A stretch of DNA of 64,000 nt from Angiostrongylus vasorum (GCA_018806985.1 JADANN010000174.1:1686001-1750000); one strand, 5' to 3'. Shown: positions 46,401-61,400, counted from the first letter of the stretch. Numbers and translations are program-made. The notes: a model not told the origin generated them from the sequence alone.

Positions 46401-49400
46401 ACGCGCCACGTAGCCTCGCGACTAACCGGTTCGAGATCCCTCATATGAGGGAGATCCGTGGTACAATAGAAACATAGGATAACTGAAACGCTCTCATAAA
46501 TCTCATAAATAGGTTTTTATCCCTTGAAGAAGTTCCCAATAATGAACAGAAATAGGTTCTACTCGATAGGTCGTTTTTGATATCTTTAAGTACTACGAAG
46601 AACGAAGAAAGTTTATGTTTCACTTCGTTGTTCAGAAAACTATACTCATAAAAAGCAATGACAGTGCCCGAAATCAGAAAGCAAATGGATGGGAATTTAT
46701 GCAAAAGCTCTGAATATGCAGATTAAAAAGGATAAACAATAAAGCTCTCGGCGTTGATCAATTCCTGCGGGAAGGCCATGCATTCGACTCCATTAAGCAT
46801 CGTTGGTGGTGATTTAATGCATATATGGCCTTTACAATGACTCGCAGTGGCCTACCGATATATCGGGGCAGTGCTGCTATCCTCCCAGACAAGTCTGGTA
46901 CCAATTTTGCCGACCCGGGAAAGATGGAAGGCTGCTTGGTCAGCCTGGGGCGCGGGAATCAATCCCGTGTGTATCCCGACCGATCTCAACATGACTACAT
47001 TCTGGCAGCCTTCAAATCTAAGCAGAGCAATTCTGCGAGCCGATAAGTGGGATCACTAAACGTTTTAAGATGACGAATCTAAACTGACGCTAAAAAGCTA
47101 AAAAAGTCAGAAAACTAAGTAACATTAATTCAACTACATGATTGAATTTCATGTATGTGATCCAAGATGGAAAACAGCAAATTAACACAGAAAACATAGT
47201 GGATTCAGAGAGTAAAGGCTGCCATCACCGACAGTAAATGGATTGGTGAAAAGATTCACCGGCTACCAGATGTTGGATTTATGTGGACAAACGCCGAATT
47301 TTTAAGATCCTTCGATTGATGCCTAACAGTGAAAAACCAAACCTCATAAAAACATCTAAACGCACTGAACTATTGACAAATTAATGACGGGTTTTCGAAC
47401 AACTAACAACCCGAAACGGACGTTTACGGTTAAAGAGATGTGGATCGGTACCGGCTTTGATAATCTTCGTCGTTTGCACACCGACACCATGACGAAGACG
47501 AAGTACTCGAGACATTCTTTATGGACTTGAAGAGCTTCTACAGAGACCATGCACTCCTTAAGACCGTTATTGGAGACTGTCGACATCAGGTTATGAGGAA
47601 GACGAAGTAGAAGCATTCTATATGGACTTGGAAAAGTTTTACAGAGAAGACCATATATTCTCTACGGTGATCAGTGGAGATTTCAACGCTAAGATTGAAC
47701 CCAAGAAGACGTCTGAGAAACGCCACATTGGAACCAGTGGATTAGAACGGAACGAACAGGGTGAGCTGCTGTCTGATTTTATCATAAACACCTGCGGTCC
47801 GGAGTTTTGCACATACTTCAGCAATCTTGTGGTTGTATTTCGCTTAATAACCTGCCATAAAAAAGTAAAGAAGGCAGAAAAATAAAAGGTAAAATATTGT
47901 CATTACTCGGTTGTTGAGAAGATGCCGTCCTCGATAACACCGACGAGGAATACAATCGACTCACTCAACATCATCACGTTAGCGCTATCAAAGTTGAAAG
48001 TTCGAAAGTCACCAAGAGACGTCTGTCTGCAGAAACACTCGAGCTGATACGCCAGCGTGGAATCGCACGAGCTGTAAGCAACTGCCAACTCACGTCCGAA
48101 CTTGCATCTTAAAGATAGAAGACCAGCTGTTATGGTCGAAGCTGCAGAGGATGGGATAAGCATTCGCAGTCCTCCGAACCTTCGCGAAATGGTACACCAA
48201 GATCATTACACTCTGGCGCCCAGGCGGAACAGTTATAGTTTCTAGAAAGCCATTGGAGAAAATAATTCTCTATTACATCTCCGATCTCTTTAATGGCCAC
48301 GTCCTCCTTACCTCATTTGAAATAAAGGAGGATGGATTTGTCGTATTACCGGTCCTCCATTCCGAAATCCGACATACTTCTTCGTATTCTTTTTGAGCAA
48401 ACACGAAGTGTTTGATGACTTGATCAATGCCGAGGTTAATAGAAAGTCGGACGTGGGAATTACCCGACATACTATTTCGCCGGTGAAGAATGGAACAAAA
48501 CCTGGTCCTATAGGATAAGATCTGAACTGAAGAACCTTCCGCTAATCCTCATAAATACAGTGGTTCGGCATACACCTGTCAGAACGCAAGGTTCTTATTT
48601 AACAGAAGACCAGTAATAACGTGTTACTGTTCAAAAAGTACATCTCCTCAACATCGAAAATATTCGCCCAATCCTTGTCGGTGCTGCTTGTCGTCTATAA
48701 ACTCTTCGCTGGAGTCATCGTAAACAGGACTGAAAAAACACTGGAAGAAAGAAAGCTACGTGAAAACGAAGGATTTCGAAAAGGATTCAGTACGATTACC
48801 ACATACACACGATAACAAGTCTCGGTGGGTTACCGCGGAAGTACAAGAGAGCGCTCTATTTTATGTCCAACAATTTAAAGAAACCATTCGACTTCGTTGA
48901 TAAAGAAGCAGACATGAAAGCTCAGGACCGCCAGCATGTTCCTACTCAGCATAAAAAAATTCTTCGTGAGCTATATAAAGTGTTCGTACAGAAAATACCA
49001 CCATTCTATGACGACATTAACATCGACGAGGAAAGGAAAGAGAGGTTAGACAAGGTGATACGATCTCACAAAAAATCATTTACTGCTACCCCCTAGAACT
49101 TCATGCGAACACTGGAATGGGACGACATAGGAGTGAAAATCGACGGCTGGCAATTAAATCATCTTTGTTCTGCTGATGACATCGTCCTTGTAACATCAAG
49201 CAACGGAACGAATGCTTGCTGACTTTGATAATGCCTGTGGAAAATTTGGTCTTTGACTAAATCTCACAAAGCCACTGTTCATGAAGATCGGATTGGTTTC
49301 GATTGCCCTTTTCACATTCAATAGAATGAACATCTCCAAATGGTTCAGCTACATCTATTTAGTTCGGGAATTCGACATAATGAACGACATAGCTCCAAAT

Positions 49401-52400
49401 TTGAGCAAGAGGAAGCTAGCGGCTTGTGGAGCTTTCAAGAGCATTAACGATGTAATGAAGAGAACAAAGAACACCCCACTCCGTGCCCACCTGTTCGAAA
49501 GTAAGCGTCAGAAACCTGGCCGCTACGTAAGCAGGATGGAAAATCACCCTGCGTTATAGAAGGAGCAGGAGAAAGGACGATATTAGGAGTATCTCGTATC
49601 ACGTAAGTGAGGGACGCGATCCGACGCTTCAGTTTACATCAACGATCAAAAATCAAAGACGTCGCTCCAAACGGCAAATTGTCGAAGATAAAGTGGGCCA
49701 GACAAGCAATGTGCATGAACGATGGCCTATTGATAACAATCGTTAGCGATTAGACTCCTCGGGATATCGAACGAACAGCAGTAAGACCATTGACCCGATG
49801 GTTAGAGTTCTACGCGAAAGTCGTAGAAGAGAAACATGATGCTAACGCGCTCCTAGAGCGAGTAGAACTCACTGGGTTACTCCTGCGTGCGATAGGGGAG
49901 AAATGAAAAGTTTGATGGGCCCCCTCACTCTAAGATCAACAGGACGAAAGGCGAAGGGTGACACGCGACGCCTGTTTTTTCATTAAGAACTCAAACTTGG
50001 GTATAAGGCTATGCCATCCTCAGATATGACGTGGGTTGTGAAATAAGGTAGAGAATTCAAGTAGATGACGTAGAAAGAAGTTTAAAAAATTCCCAGACGT
50101 TTGTAAGGCGTTGAAAGACGAAAAATGAGTAGGTTAAAGTGCTTCTATGCTTCTTTCTCCATAGTCGGACCTTTCTCCAACTATAATCCAATTTTCTACG
50201 ATTAAACAACAGCTCTGCTTTTTAGGGTGTTTTCAAGAACAAAGCATCTCTTCTCAAGAGTTCACCGCTTTCTGAGTATGGAATTCTCAAGTTTGTGCTA
50301 TGTATGGGAGAACGTATTGATTTTAATGGTGCTTATTTTAAATCACGAGTTTACCTTCAGATTTAATCTTGGATGTTAAAAGAACGGTGATTTTAAATGA
50401 AGAGTTCGGCTCTGGAGTGGATGATGAATCTTCATAGGTCCACTACGAAGAGCGGAACGAATTTCAGAATAACCTTATGACCTACATTTACACTACTTCT
50501 AGATGACATACTAGTAAAGAGGTACAATACAACCTCCTCGTGTAAAAGCGCATCGCGCTAAACGAGATCATTTCATTCGAACGGTGCTCCACTCAGCAAG
50601 ATTCGATTCGATACGACTACGAAGACCCATATCACGAAGAAGAACGACTGAGGACCATTGACTTCAATCGGGTTTGAAGAGACGAAGACGCCGGAACGTT
50701 TCCCAAAAAAAAGAGTTTACATAACAACCTCGTGTAAGCTCATCAATGAAGCGACGAAATCTACAATAATAGCCGAAAAGAAAACGCATCATGAGACAAA
50801 TTAACGAAAACAAAAAAGACAGCATCTGGGCAATATACTGGACAGACTCCATAGCTCATGAGCTTCTTACAAACGGTAACTTTGGTGTAAAAAAAATTAT
50901 GTTCGGTGAAAAAATACTTTCCTTGCATTTTCAACTTTCCAAGCCCTGCAGAAAAAACGCAAGAGTAAAACGTTAGAGTGAATGTTGCCTAGTAAAGTAG
51001 TCAACATTTTCGGGTCAGAACGAGTCCTTCGAGAACTACTTCTCTTTCACAGCTGACTATTATTTCTTCACGGCAGGGTATGATGTGAAATACAATCACT
51101 TTAATGCTTAGATATCTGCAAAACTTGGACTCTAGGCCAGATTCGAAACCGCGATTACCCTTTCTGGGGACTCGCGTGTTACCACTGAACCACTAAGGCC
51201 TTTGCTTTGCCTTCCTCTCAGACAATTTTCTACCTAACGGTGCCATAAGCAATTACCTTTCGACAACTGGTGATAATTTCTCGACAACTAGCACAATTGA
51301 GGAATCGCGATCTCAATAGACTTGCACATGAGATTACGTTCTATTGCTCAAGTATTGCAACAGATTGCTCCCAAACATGTATTCGGCTAACGTTTCGACG
51401 CCTTCGTCTTCTTCAGAATCGAAGGTCCGAGTCGATGATCCATGATGTTCGTCTTCTGGATGTGGCGTCTTCGTCTTCGTATCGAATCGGATCTTCAGAG
51501 CAGCACCGTTCGAATGAGGAACCTCACCCAGCAGCGCTTTCTTACAGCGTTATAACGACTATCCCTTGACAATAATTTCCTTTTCAATGGATAATCCATC
51601 TTGTAGCAGTCGATATTATGTTAGCTAGTACATTGCGAATAGCAAAACAATTTTCAAACCGACCGTCATTTAACCTCTAGTAATAATCAATACCGACTGC
51701 TGCAAAATGGGTGATATCAACAATAACCGTCCTGTATAAAATAGCGCTGACGGGTGAGGTTGCTTCATTCGAGCGGTACTCCACTGAAGAAGATTCGACT
51801 CCACACGATGACGAAGACAATACAACGAGAAGATGAACGGCTGTGGAGCATCGACCTTGAACATCGGCTCTGATAAAGAACCACCTATATGTCAGCCCAA
51901 TAAATGATTAGTAATAACCTTGTGTTCGCTTTTTAAATGAAATATGGTACCTTGGCAGTCATACCAAGGTTAAACGAAGATCAGTTTACAATAGTATTAT
52001 CTGACAATTCAAATTTTTTAAGAAAAACTGAAGAACAAATTAAAAGCTTGGTAATACAATTTTAAACGTAAACGTGGCAGTAGGAAGCACTAACGACACA
52101 TTCGACCAAGCCATCGAAGGCTGCCAAACGAATTCGCCACCACTTCGCCACTTGAAACACGAACCTCGACAAAAAAAAAGAAAAACGATGTCGATCGAAA
52201 AAACCACGACGTCATCGTCGGAGCTTACGGAAAGTTCCGCCATCTTCATGAAAAAGTATGGATTACAATGGTTTCTATTCTTACACCTTATATGATTTTT
52301 TTTTACATGACCCGCCTTTACGTCTACTGTGCGGATTCCAGCACATCTCACGCTGGATTGGTTTTTTCGCATTCATCATCCACGAAGATCTTCCAACTTT

Positions 52401-55400
52401 TACGTGCGGCTTCGGTTGCTACTTGAGGATTTTCATTTCATCTTGAATGTCGAAGAATGCTGGTAGAGCACTTTTTCCCTGGAGTCTTGAGATAGCCAGG
52501 CTGGAGCGTTCCCAATTGGATTGCAGAGATTTTTTTCGCAGACAAGTCCCGTGCCAATTTCCCGATCTCGGAAGGATGAGAGGTTTCGTTGCCCGAAGCG
52601 GAATCGAACTAGCACCATGCTCGTGATGACGGACACCATTATCACTATGCTATCCTCTTCTTATACGATGCTTATCTAAAATTCAAAAGAAAGATTAGTT
52701 CGGGGTTTTGCGCGACTTGAAATTAAAGCACATTGGCGGAAGTGTGTTAAGGAGCTTTTTCCACAGCAGGTATTCAAGGGTAAACCATCGCATCCGCTTA
52801 AATCACGAATCTCTCACAAAAGAATAGGTTGCAAAGGAAATTATAAATGACATGTCATCTCGAAACCTACCTGTAAATTTAATTTAAATTTAATTTAAAC
52901 TATTTTTGGTGTAAAGCAGACACGCTAGATTTATGCTAAAAGCGCTTTAAAACTGCCAGACTGCTAGTCTGTGAAATTCGAAAAGAAAAAAGAAGTTTAC
53001 GTCTTGTCATAAAGTGTTCGCTGCCGTCTATCCAAATATGAGTTGAAATGGTTCGTTTACATGCAATTCGGATTGGCAAGTGAAATAAAAACCTGTTAGG
53101 GACGGTAATTCTAACATTCCTACTGCTCCCCACATCGACCTAAGCAAGTGTGCTGGAACGAATAAATGTTATGAAACAGAAGAAGCCAAGAAAAGCAAGG
53201 AGAAAGTCGTTGACAGATGAAGCTCTCAAGCGGTATTTCCAGCCCCATGGAAAACCATTTAGCAGGCATCAAGACCAGAAAACAATGAAATCTGCCGACG
53301 GGACATGAAATTCGATGTAGCCGGAACTGAGAACGAATAACAAAGGAAGGAATCAATGCTTCCTTCCAAGGAGAAGCTCCAAAAGAATCGAGAAAATTCG
53401 ATTTAAAGTATTTTTGGAGGTGAAAATGTAGGAACAGATTGTTCAAACAAAACTTCTATTATAAGTTTCTGGTTATTAGGAAGAATAATAGGAAATAGTG
53501 AGAAAAAGAAAACTTAGCTTTGATGTAAAATATGGTTACGATACCTGCGCGATAGGGTACTACTTATATCCGAGGACCGAGAGAGAATAGAAAGGTTGTA
53601 AAACTGGAAGAAGTTGCAAGAATTCGAAATGTATAAAAGGTACTCTTTTCATCTGTAAAAATTTCCCGACGTCATTCATATGCAAGAAAAGGTACGACAT
53701 CGAGATGTCGTGGCGAAGAGTGTGATGGTGTTGCAAAGAACATCGTAAACCCAGAAAAGGTGCAGACATTTCGGTTTTCAAAACCCACCTCAGTTAAGAG
53801 GGTTTGCAAAATCTGACGTATTTAATGACTGGACCTTCCATGTACTCCACTAGTGGATTACCAAAACTTTGGCGTTGTTCATTTGCTTAGAAGTGTGACG
53901 GTATTTTAGTGCTCTTAGGTAGAGTGTGGGCGTGTAATAAAGACTATGCTCTCAAGAGCTTGAAAATCGATTGCAAAACAGCGTGTGAGCAAAGGAAATA
54001 CGACGAGTTCGTTCACTGGTAACACTATCTGACTGGATGGGTGGAGCTGGGACATATGCGAGTGGCACCTGTCTTTTTTCGATCGGCTCCAGTGGGGGAT
54101 GATGAGCACTCCAAGCGCTCCGAGGACGACGACGACGGAGAGCGCGAGTGCTGCTATTTTCTGCGTCAATCCACGAGACGCCGCTTCTGGAATGGTAAAA
54201 AGTGAGTAAATCTTCTGCCCACTTAGAATTCTTCAACAGCGTAAACCACAAAAAACGAATATAAAACACTTAGAAAATATCGAAGCAAACTAAAGTTTTA
54301 GGAATTGAGGGAAACGGTGAAAATATTAAGAGCTAAACAGCATATAGGGTGTTAGATTTTGCATATTTCATCCATACCTTCGGCGAAAATCCACCAGAAT
54401 TATTCCTGCAGACTTTAAAGTCCCACTACTCTTAACTACTGTGGTCAAATTCTTGGCTCGCAAAGTGCAGCTTTCGTAGGACTATCTTCGAAGAAACTAT
54501 GCTCCAAGTAACCCATAAAAATACTCTTAACAAAATGTCCTTTGAAGAAAATTTTAAACAGAACTTTCCTTTCTGATTTTATTGTAAACTCGACATGGAT
54601 TAGAACTTCTGAGAACAAAACGGAGTAGAATGGAGAAATGGCGGTAATTGACAGAGATGAAGCTGCGAGGCACTGCCACATTGCGGAGGTGGAGTGTGTG
54701 CGTGCCGAGCCGTTCCCTTTCACTGTTCGGCCCCCGCCGAGCCCACGACGAGAGTTCATAAGCAAGAATTCGTAATAGAGTATACGCAATCGATAACGGA
54801 GGAGAAAGGGCGGAACTTTTTGCGCAAAGATGGGAAACCCTCTGAAGAACGACGGGGTTTGGATACAAGTGGTAAATGCTGACCTCTATAGCGATGTCAC
54901 ATCGCTACCTCAGTGGAAAGCGGCTGAAATAGTGGAAAGAGTGGTTCAAAAAAGATGGGGGGAGGAAGCAACGTCTATAAAACACGGAGAAGAAAAGATA
55001 TTAGAAAGGACGGGTTGTTTCGCCAACAACTCCAGCGCTCTCTCACTGCAAACTGCCTTGTATTCTTGTTTTTAAGACGCAAGACTTTTCCACCATGTAT
55101 TCAGCAATTCCATCAAATGCACAAAATATTTCAAGCCAGGAAAATAATCCACACAAACTCCTGGACTGATGTGAATAATAAACAGTTCTTGGCGAAAATA
55201 ACACACGAAATGGATGTGGACCGCGGATTACAGTTTTAGAATCTGAGTCTCTTACTTCGATACTTACTTGGACGGCCCGTCCTCACTGGTTGTGCGAGCC
55301 CTAGCACATTCTCCATTTTTCGGAGTTTTGCTGGTCTAGCCACTGTGGCCGAGGTCAACCTGGCCAAAGTCTGCGCCGGGTGGTCACCAGCACAAACAGT

Positions 55401-58400
55401 CACCGTCGTTGTGGATCAGAGAGGGGAGAATCTGAGTCTCAGAAGTAAGAAATTAATCGAAGCGCTTTCATAGATGTTTTTTTCTCGGTTGTTCGTTGAG
55501 AAGCAATAAACCAACCGCTAAAAAAACAACTATGGGAGTGCTTGTAGTAATCCCAACACAGTATTTTACTCACCGATAATTTAGCAGACGCTATAAAAGT
55601 AGCGCTTCTTGAGGTGAAAACAATGAACAAATAGAAAATAGGATATAAGTGAAAAAATGAAAAGGAAAAAAGAAGGAATGCGACTATGATGAACAGGATA
55701 AATAATAAGCATGGCGACTGAATAAACACTATCCATTTTCGGCTTTACATAAGTAGCCAAAAATATAGTACAAATGTAAACAATTGGGAGTCATTTTCGC
55801 AAGGCGGAAGCTTCGGACAGAAAACCGGAAAAAAGGGAGTTGAAGAGGGAGGAAGAGAGAAAAGTGCGACCGGAAGTCGCTGACAGCTGGTGCAGCGCCA
55901 TAAAATTCATTTTAAAAAACCCCCCATAACTCAGAAGTGGTTATCTTCTTCCCCTCTAACATATTCGCTCGATAATTTACCGTTGTGAATGGATAAACGT
56001 AGAAATTTTAAAAAACAGCACGAGATGAAAAAAAATTGAAACCAAAGATAAATAATCCTACCTGTAACGACAACTTCGCTGAAATCGGTATCGGAAAAGA
56101 GATTTGGGGCTGTGAATAGTCTCAGTTTGAACTTGTAGTTGGTAGCAGCCTTCAACGGACCATTACATACGGTATCTAGTGGAAGGTCCTCGCACGACTG
56201 ATCCACACCGACCGCCTGAAAAGCGAGTTCTCCATGACCACAATGAAAAGTTGGAGATTGGAAGTTAGGGAAAAATCGGTAAGTCTCAGCGAACGCTTAA
56301 ATCATTAACATCTTTGATGACACTATTTAAAATTCATTCCTCCTCGAAGGAACACATTAATATCATCAGTCACAATGATGCTGAGATATTTGCAGAAGTC
56401 CAGACCGCAGGTGTTTGTGGTGGGAACGAACGCGCTATCAACCTTTCCGGGGGGCTAACGCGTTCCACCACCACATCATGCGGGTCCCTTGAGCTCAGTT
56501 TAACTGGGTTCAATGGTGATTTGGGCTCTCTAGATCAATTCCGTTGACAGGTGATTGCTGATGGCAACATCAGCAGTCATCGAATTAAGAAAAGCGTTGT
56601 TCACGTTTGTTAGCTGCCAATATCATATTTCAAGCGCTCAAATGCATCTCCAGAATGCTCCAAAATCTCTTGCAACCATTCTTACTGTTGTAGCGATTTT
56701 CTATGAGCGACCCAATTTTAGAACAATTTGGTGCTAAACTTCGATCGAAATGAAAAGAAAGAAATTTAAAGAACATGAATGAATGTCGTACGGTTATTCA
56801 AAATGAAAAATCCTTCCAAAGGAGATAGATAGGATCGTATATTCGATCATAGCGTTTCCTCGTTAGAATTACTGTAACGACCTATCACTAATGAAGTCTT
56901 TACTAATTAAACCAAATGCGATACATTTGGATGACCTTTAGAATACCAGTGACCAAAAAATCGTGCTAGTTCGTATTCCAACGTCACCGAAGTCAATGTT
57001 GAAAATACAGTTCACAGGACAGCATAAATTACTTGCCGAGTTGTCGGAATACAAATTGCATGCTGCAGCTCCAAAATGTCCTCGTTGCAGGTGTACCACC
57101 TGACCAGTCACAAAACCTACTTGACTAGAACACGTATTATTAGCATTGCAGTTTTGAATTTTTAACGCCTCTGCGTTAAAATGCCGTCTCCCTAGCAAAG
57201 CGTATAGAATAAGAAATGGCTAGCCAAGGAATAACAATAATGCAGAAACTCAATGGTTTATATAACATTAATGATGCTGAGATATTTGCAAAACTCCGGA
57301 CCTCAGGTGTCTGCGGTGGGGAACGAACGCGCTATTACCCTCTCCGAGGGCTAACGTGTTCACAACCACACTATGCGGATCCTTCTGTTTCGCCTGTCTC
57401 TCAGCTAGTTCTATCAATCTTTTGCCATCAGCAATCACCCGTCAGCGGGATTGATTTGGGGAGCCCAAATCGGCAACGAACCCAGTTAAGCTGAGGCTGC
57501 AGTTATAATCACAATTTTTAACTTGTTATCTACTGCCTACTGTTTTTAACAGCAGCGTATATATCAATGGTTTATCTTTTCACCACAACGGCAAACCGTT
57601 GCTGTGTGTCGAACACCCATTTAGACCAGGGATTCATCACCTCATGGCCCCACCATTTAATCTTAAACCGTAGGCAATACCTACAGCTGTTTTCGATCCA
57701 ACCTATTGTCAAGTACAGAAGCTTTCCTCCGACCAATAAGCGTAGGTGACCATTTGCAGTCAAAAACTGGGAATGTGCTGGTACATTAAGACTCGAGGGA
57801 AAAAGCCTCAAACGACTCATTGCGAAGACAGATTATCCAGCTACTTTATGATACTCCTCATGAATCTCAAAATAAACGAAGTCGAGCTAACAAACGCGTA
57901 GGCGCGGTTGCGTGCATGAGGACAATGTCTTGCACTTTAAATTAGGCGGAAGACTGCAGATAAGCTGTCTAGGGCGTTAAAAGAAATTAATCCAAGATTA
58001 CGTTCAGCAAGGAAATCCATAGGCCTACTTTTGTAAAAGTAAACAAGCTATTCGATGGTGATCTCTCGTAGAAAAGTGGAGATAAAACTCCACTCCAAAA
58101 AAACTGGTGCGAAAAAATTGCACGTGTGGAAAAAAAAGTTTCACATGAAGAATATAGGGGCTTAATACGTTCCTTGAACAAAAATAATTGACGGCTCTTG
58201 GAAGCCACAAAGCAGGATGGAGCCACTACTAATGATGCCCTCTCCGGATATTCGATGATTAACAGGAACAGACGTTATACAAGTAAATATAATCACAATG
58301 TAGAAATCAGACTTATTTGGTGAGTGAGTTTCTTTACAACAAGTAAAGTAATTTTCTCGGATAACACTTCAACGCTGTTTATAGGTCCATTTTGATGTTT

Positions 58401-61400
58401 TCATCCGTAAGTGCTGACATATGAGTCTCTTTCATCCATTAATTTTTCCCATTAGGGTCGTACTCTCGTTGCGATGTGGTTCTCATTAGGCCTACATTTG
58501 CAGTGTTAGCATTCTCGTAAATAGAACGGCACAAGTATAAACGAATGTAGGAAACTGTGCGAGATATTTGAAGGCAATACAGAAATTCAGCCAGTACTTA
58601 CTTTATTAAAAGGATAAAGGATAGAGCTCTCGGCGTTAATCAATCCCCTGAAGGATGCGCCATGCATCTGACTTCATTAAGCATCGTTTAGAGGTGACTG
58701 AATGCATATCTGGCATTCATAGTAACTCGCGGTGGCGTAGCGATGTATCGAGCCAGTGCTGCTATCCTCCCAGACAAGTCTGCTACAATTTGCCGACCCC
58801 GGAGGGATGGAAGGCTTAGTGGACCATGGGCGCGGGGGTCGATCCCACGTGTATGTTGCAGAGCGTCTCCGACTACTGCGCCACACACGTCCTTCATTTA
58901 CTTTAATAGTAACGAAAATTTATTAGTCTTGGATATTAACTAGTCGGTTTGTCATAGCATTTTTTCGAACGAATTCAACTTCAGGAGGGCGCTGTCTTAT
59001 CACATCTCAAATTCCTACGACTTCAAGAATGCGACGAAAAAGATTAAAAATAATAGAAATAAAGAATGAAAATAGGGATGAAGTAGGTAGGCCACCTAGA
59101 CTACCACTGTTGAAACCATAGAGATTGGAAATATCATTGGGTCTACCCCAACGCTATCGACGTTCAGAACTACTCGGACTCACTTTATGTCGCTTTAATG
59201 TGCAAGTAATTCGAATAATGAGAAAGTAACTGTGCGCTGGAAAAGGCGTAGGAAAAACACAAGTAACTGAATCGATACCTGATGGAGAGACGGGGTGGCC
59301 CTCGATTTAGGTTCATCCACAGCTGCTGTGTACAGAGGCCAGACGTCGAACCGCTGCACTTGCATCCACGTCTACAAAAAACCGCTCAAATCCTTTCTAC
59401 TTATTTTACAACCAACATGGCTAAAAAAAATAGTACAATAGAAGCAAGACATCTAAACGCTCCACGCGTACGCTAAGTGAGATAATGGAAGGAACGAAAG
59501 AAAGTAGGTCGTTCAACAATGCAAAACCTTTGTAGAGTCACAATCTCAACCTTTTTATTTACTGCCTATTCTTCTATAATGCTGAGATATTTGCAAAACG
59601 CCGGACCGCAGGTCCGAACGTTCGTTCCCCACCGCAAACACCTGCGGTCCGGAGTTTTGCAGATCCCATTGTAGAGTCTTCAAAAAACGCCCTTTTTAGC
59701 ACCACAATCTAAGCAAACGATGGTGATTTATATCAAATAAAAAAATGAAAACGTTTGAAAAATGGGTTAAAAGCAAAAACATAACGTCTTACTTTAATAC
59801 ACCAATTTAAAACTAAAAATTAAATCAACTTAAAGTTAAACCAAAATTACTCCATCAAAGTATTCCAAATGGTTCCACGATGCATAAGTTTTATTTATTC
59901 CCTATTATTTTTTTGAATGAAAGGATATCACGTGAAACCCAACCACAATGATGCTTAGATATTCGCAAAGTTCAAACCCCATGCCAGATACGAACCCGTG
60001 ATTACCCTCTCCGGAGCTCACGTCTTACCTACCCACTGCACCACTGATATCCCTGCTTTGCTTTTCTCTGAGTTTGACTGCAGCCTCAACTTAACTGGGT
60101 TCAGTGCCGACTTGTACTGCCCAGATCATTCCCATTTACCGATGATTGCCAATCGCACCGTTAGTGTAAGAACCTGGAGTATGAGCTTTGCAAATATCTC
60201 AGCATTATTGCGGCTGATCCTATAATGTTTCCGCAAACCTCTGGTTCTCACACGCGATCACCTGGAACCAAATATTTGCTGCCTATGGTTTACTAAATCT
60301 CTGGAAAGACTTATTATTTTTCCTCTTTTTTCTTTTTATTCCTATTTGTTTGTGTTTGCCTGCTATCATTTTTATATCACGATTATGCCTGAAAAAAACG
60401 TACATATGTGTCGTTTCCGGCATTCAACCAGATTTCGCTAACTCGTCCGTCTTCCGTTACTTCAGCTACCAGCAGTGCACTCCTGAATTGAAAGTTTTTA
60501 AATGACAAGCATTTTTAGGTATTTTTACTAAAAATGCACATATAATAAAGAGGAAGTTGGAAAAATAACTGAAATATCAAGAAATTCAGCTGAACTGTAC
60601 GCGCCATAGATGGAGTATGCAGTGGAAAGAAAAAAGGAGGCCAGTCGTGAAATAAGCGAGGTTACGGCCAAAAAATGGCAAGAAAACCCAGCGCTAACAG
60701 AAATTATGCAAGAATATGTGGGAACAAGCATAACGAGGCCCAAAAAGAAAACGAGAAAACCAAATCGTAAAGGGATGAGTGAATATGGATTGACTGGATG
60801 ACCTGACAATTTTGCCGTGTTTTGCGTTAAATATGATTGGCGAATATTTGAGAGTCAAAGAATAGCTAGTGATCGAATTGCTGTCCACCTTCGGCACCGC
60901 TGCTGTACGGGGAGGCGCTGAAAAATCCGAGCTCATAAATATCACTCTTCAAACAACTTTGAAGAAAATTTTCCATATACCTCACTGAATGGTTCATCCA
61001 CGCGCTAGACCTTGTAGTCGTTAATGACAAAATTTTCCCCCTTTCAATCACAGTGACATTTTGGCGCAAGCGATGAGAATGTTTTCTCCGGCTATTATTT
61101 TCATTTTATGGTTAAAATAATCTCTGTCTACTGAACGACCTGACGAAGACCAAGTCAACGCATTTCCCGTCTTTGAAATTTCTGTCCGCTTTAGTGCCTT
61201 GTTCAGTTTGAACAGGTCATAAGCAAAAAAGTTTACGAATTTGGGTTCTAAAAAATATCCCACCCATAATCGGCATCCTGATGAAATCGGGCGGCACAGT
61301 ATGCGGCTCACCAGGTCCGGCTTCAGTTACTGCACGAACCACAAAGTTGTACCTGAAAAAAAAACCGCCTTGAAATACGGAAGAAGAGGTTACGCAGTAC

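Noticed and set aside
53915..54269. A second open frame over the membrane exon ([31 protein letters not shown])
   Set aside because: It would remove the membrane helix and does not match the phases of exons 56062-56215 and 41958-42125.
54694..55239. Plus-strand frames of 60-94 codons in the intron upstream of the membrane exon (for example [18 protein letters not shown])
   Set aside because: Two overlapping frames are equally open, there are no convincing splice partners, and the region is antisense intron of a well-supported gene.
59282..59476. A 64-codon plus-strand frame
   Set aside because: It is the shadow of phosphatase exon 59279-59371, whose minus-strand reading ([13 protein letters not shown]) fits the R3 proximal module and the splice phases.
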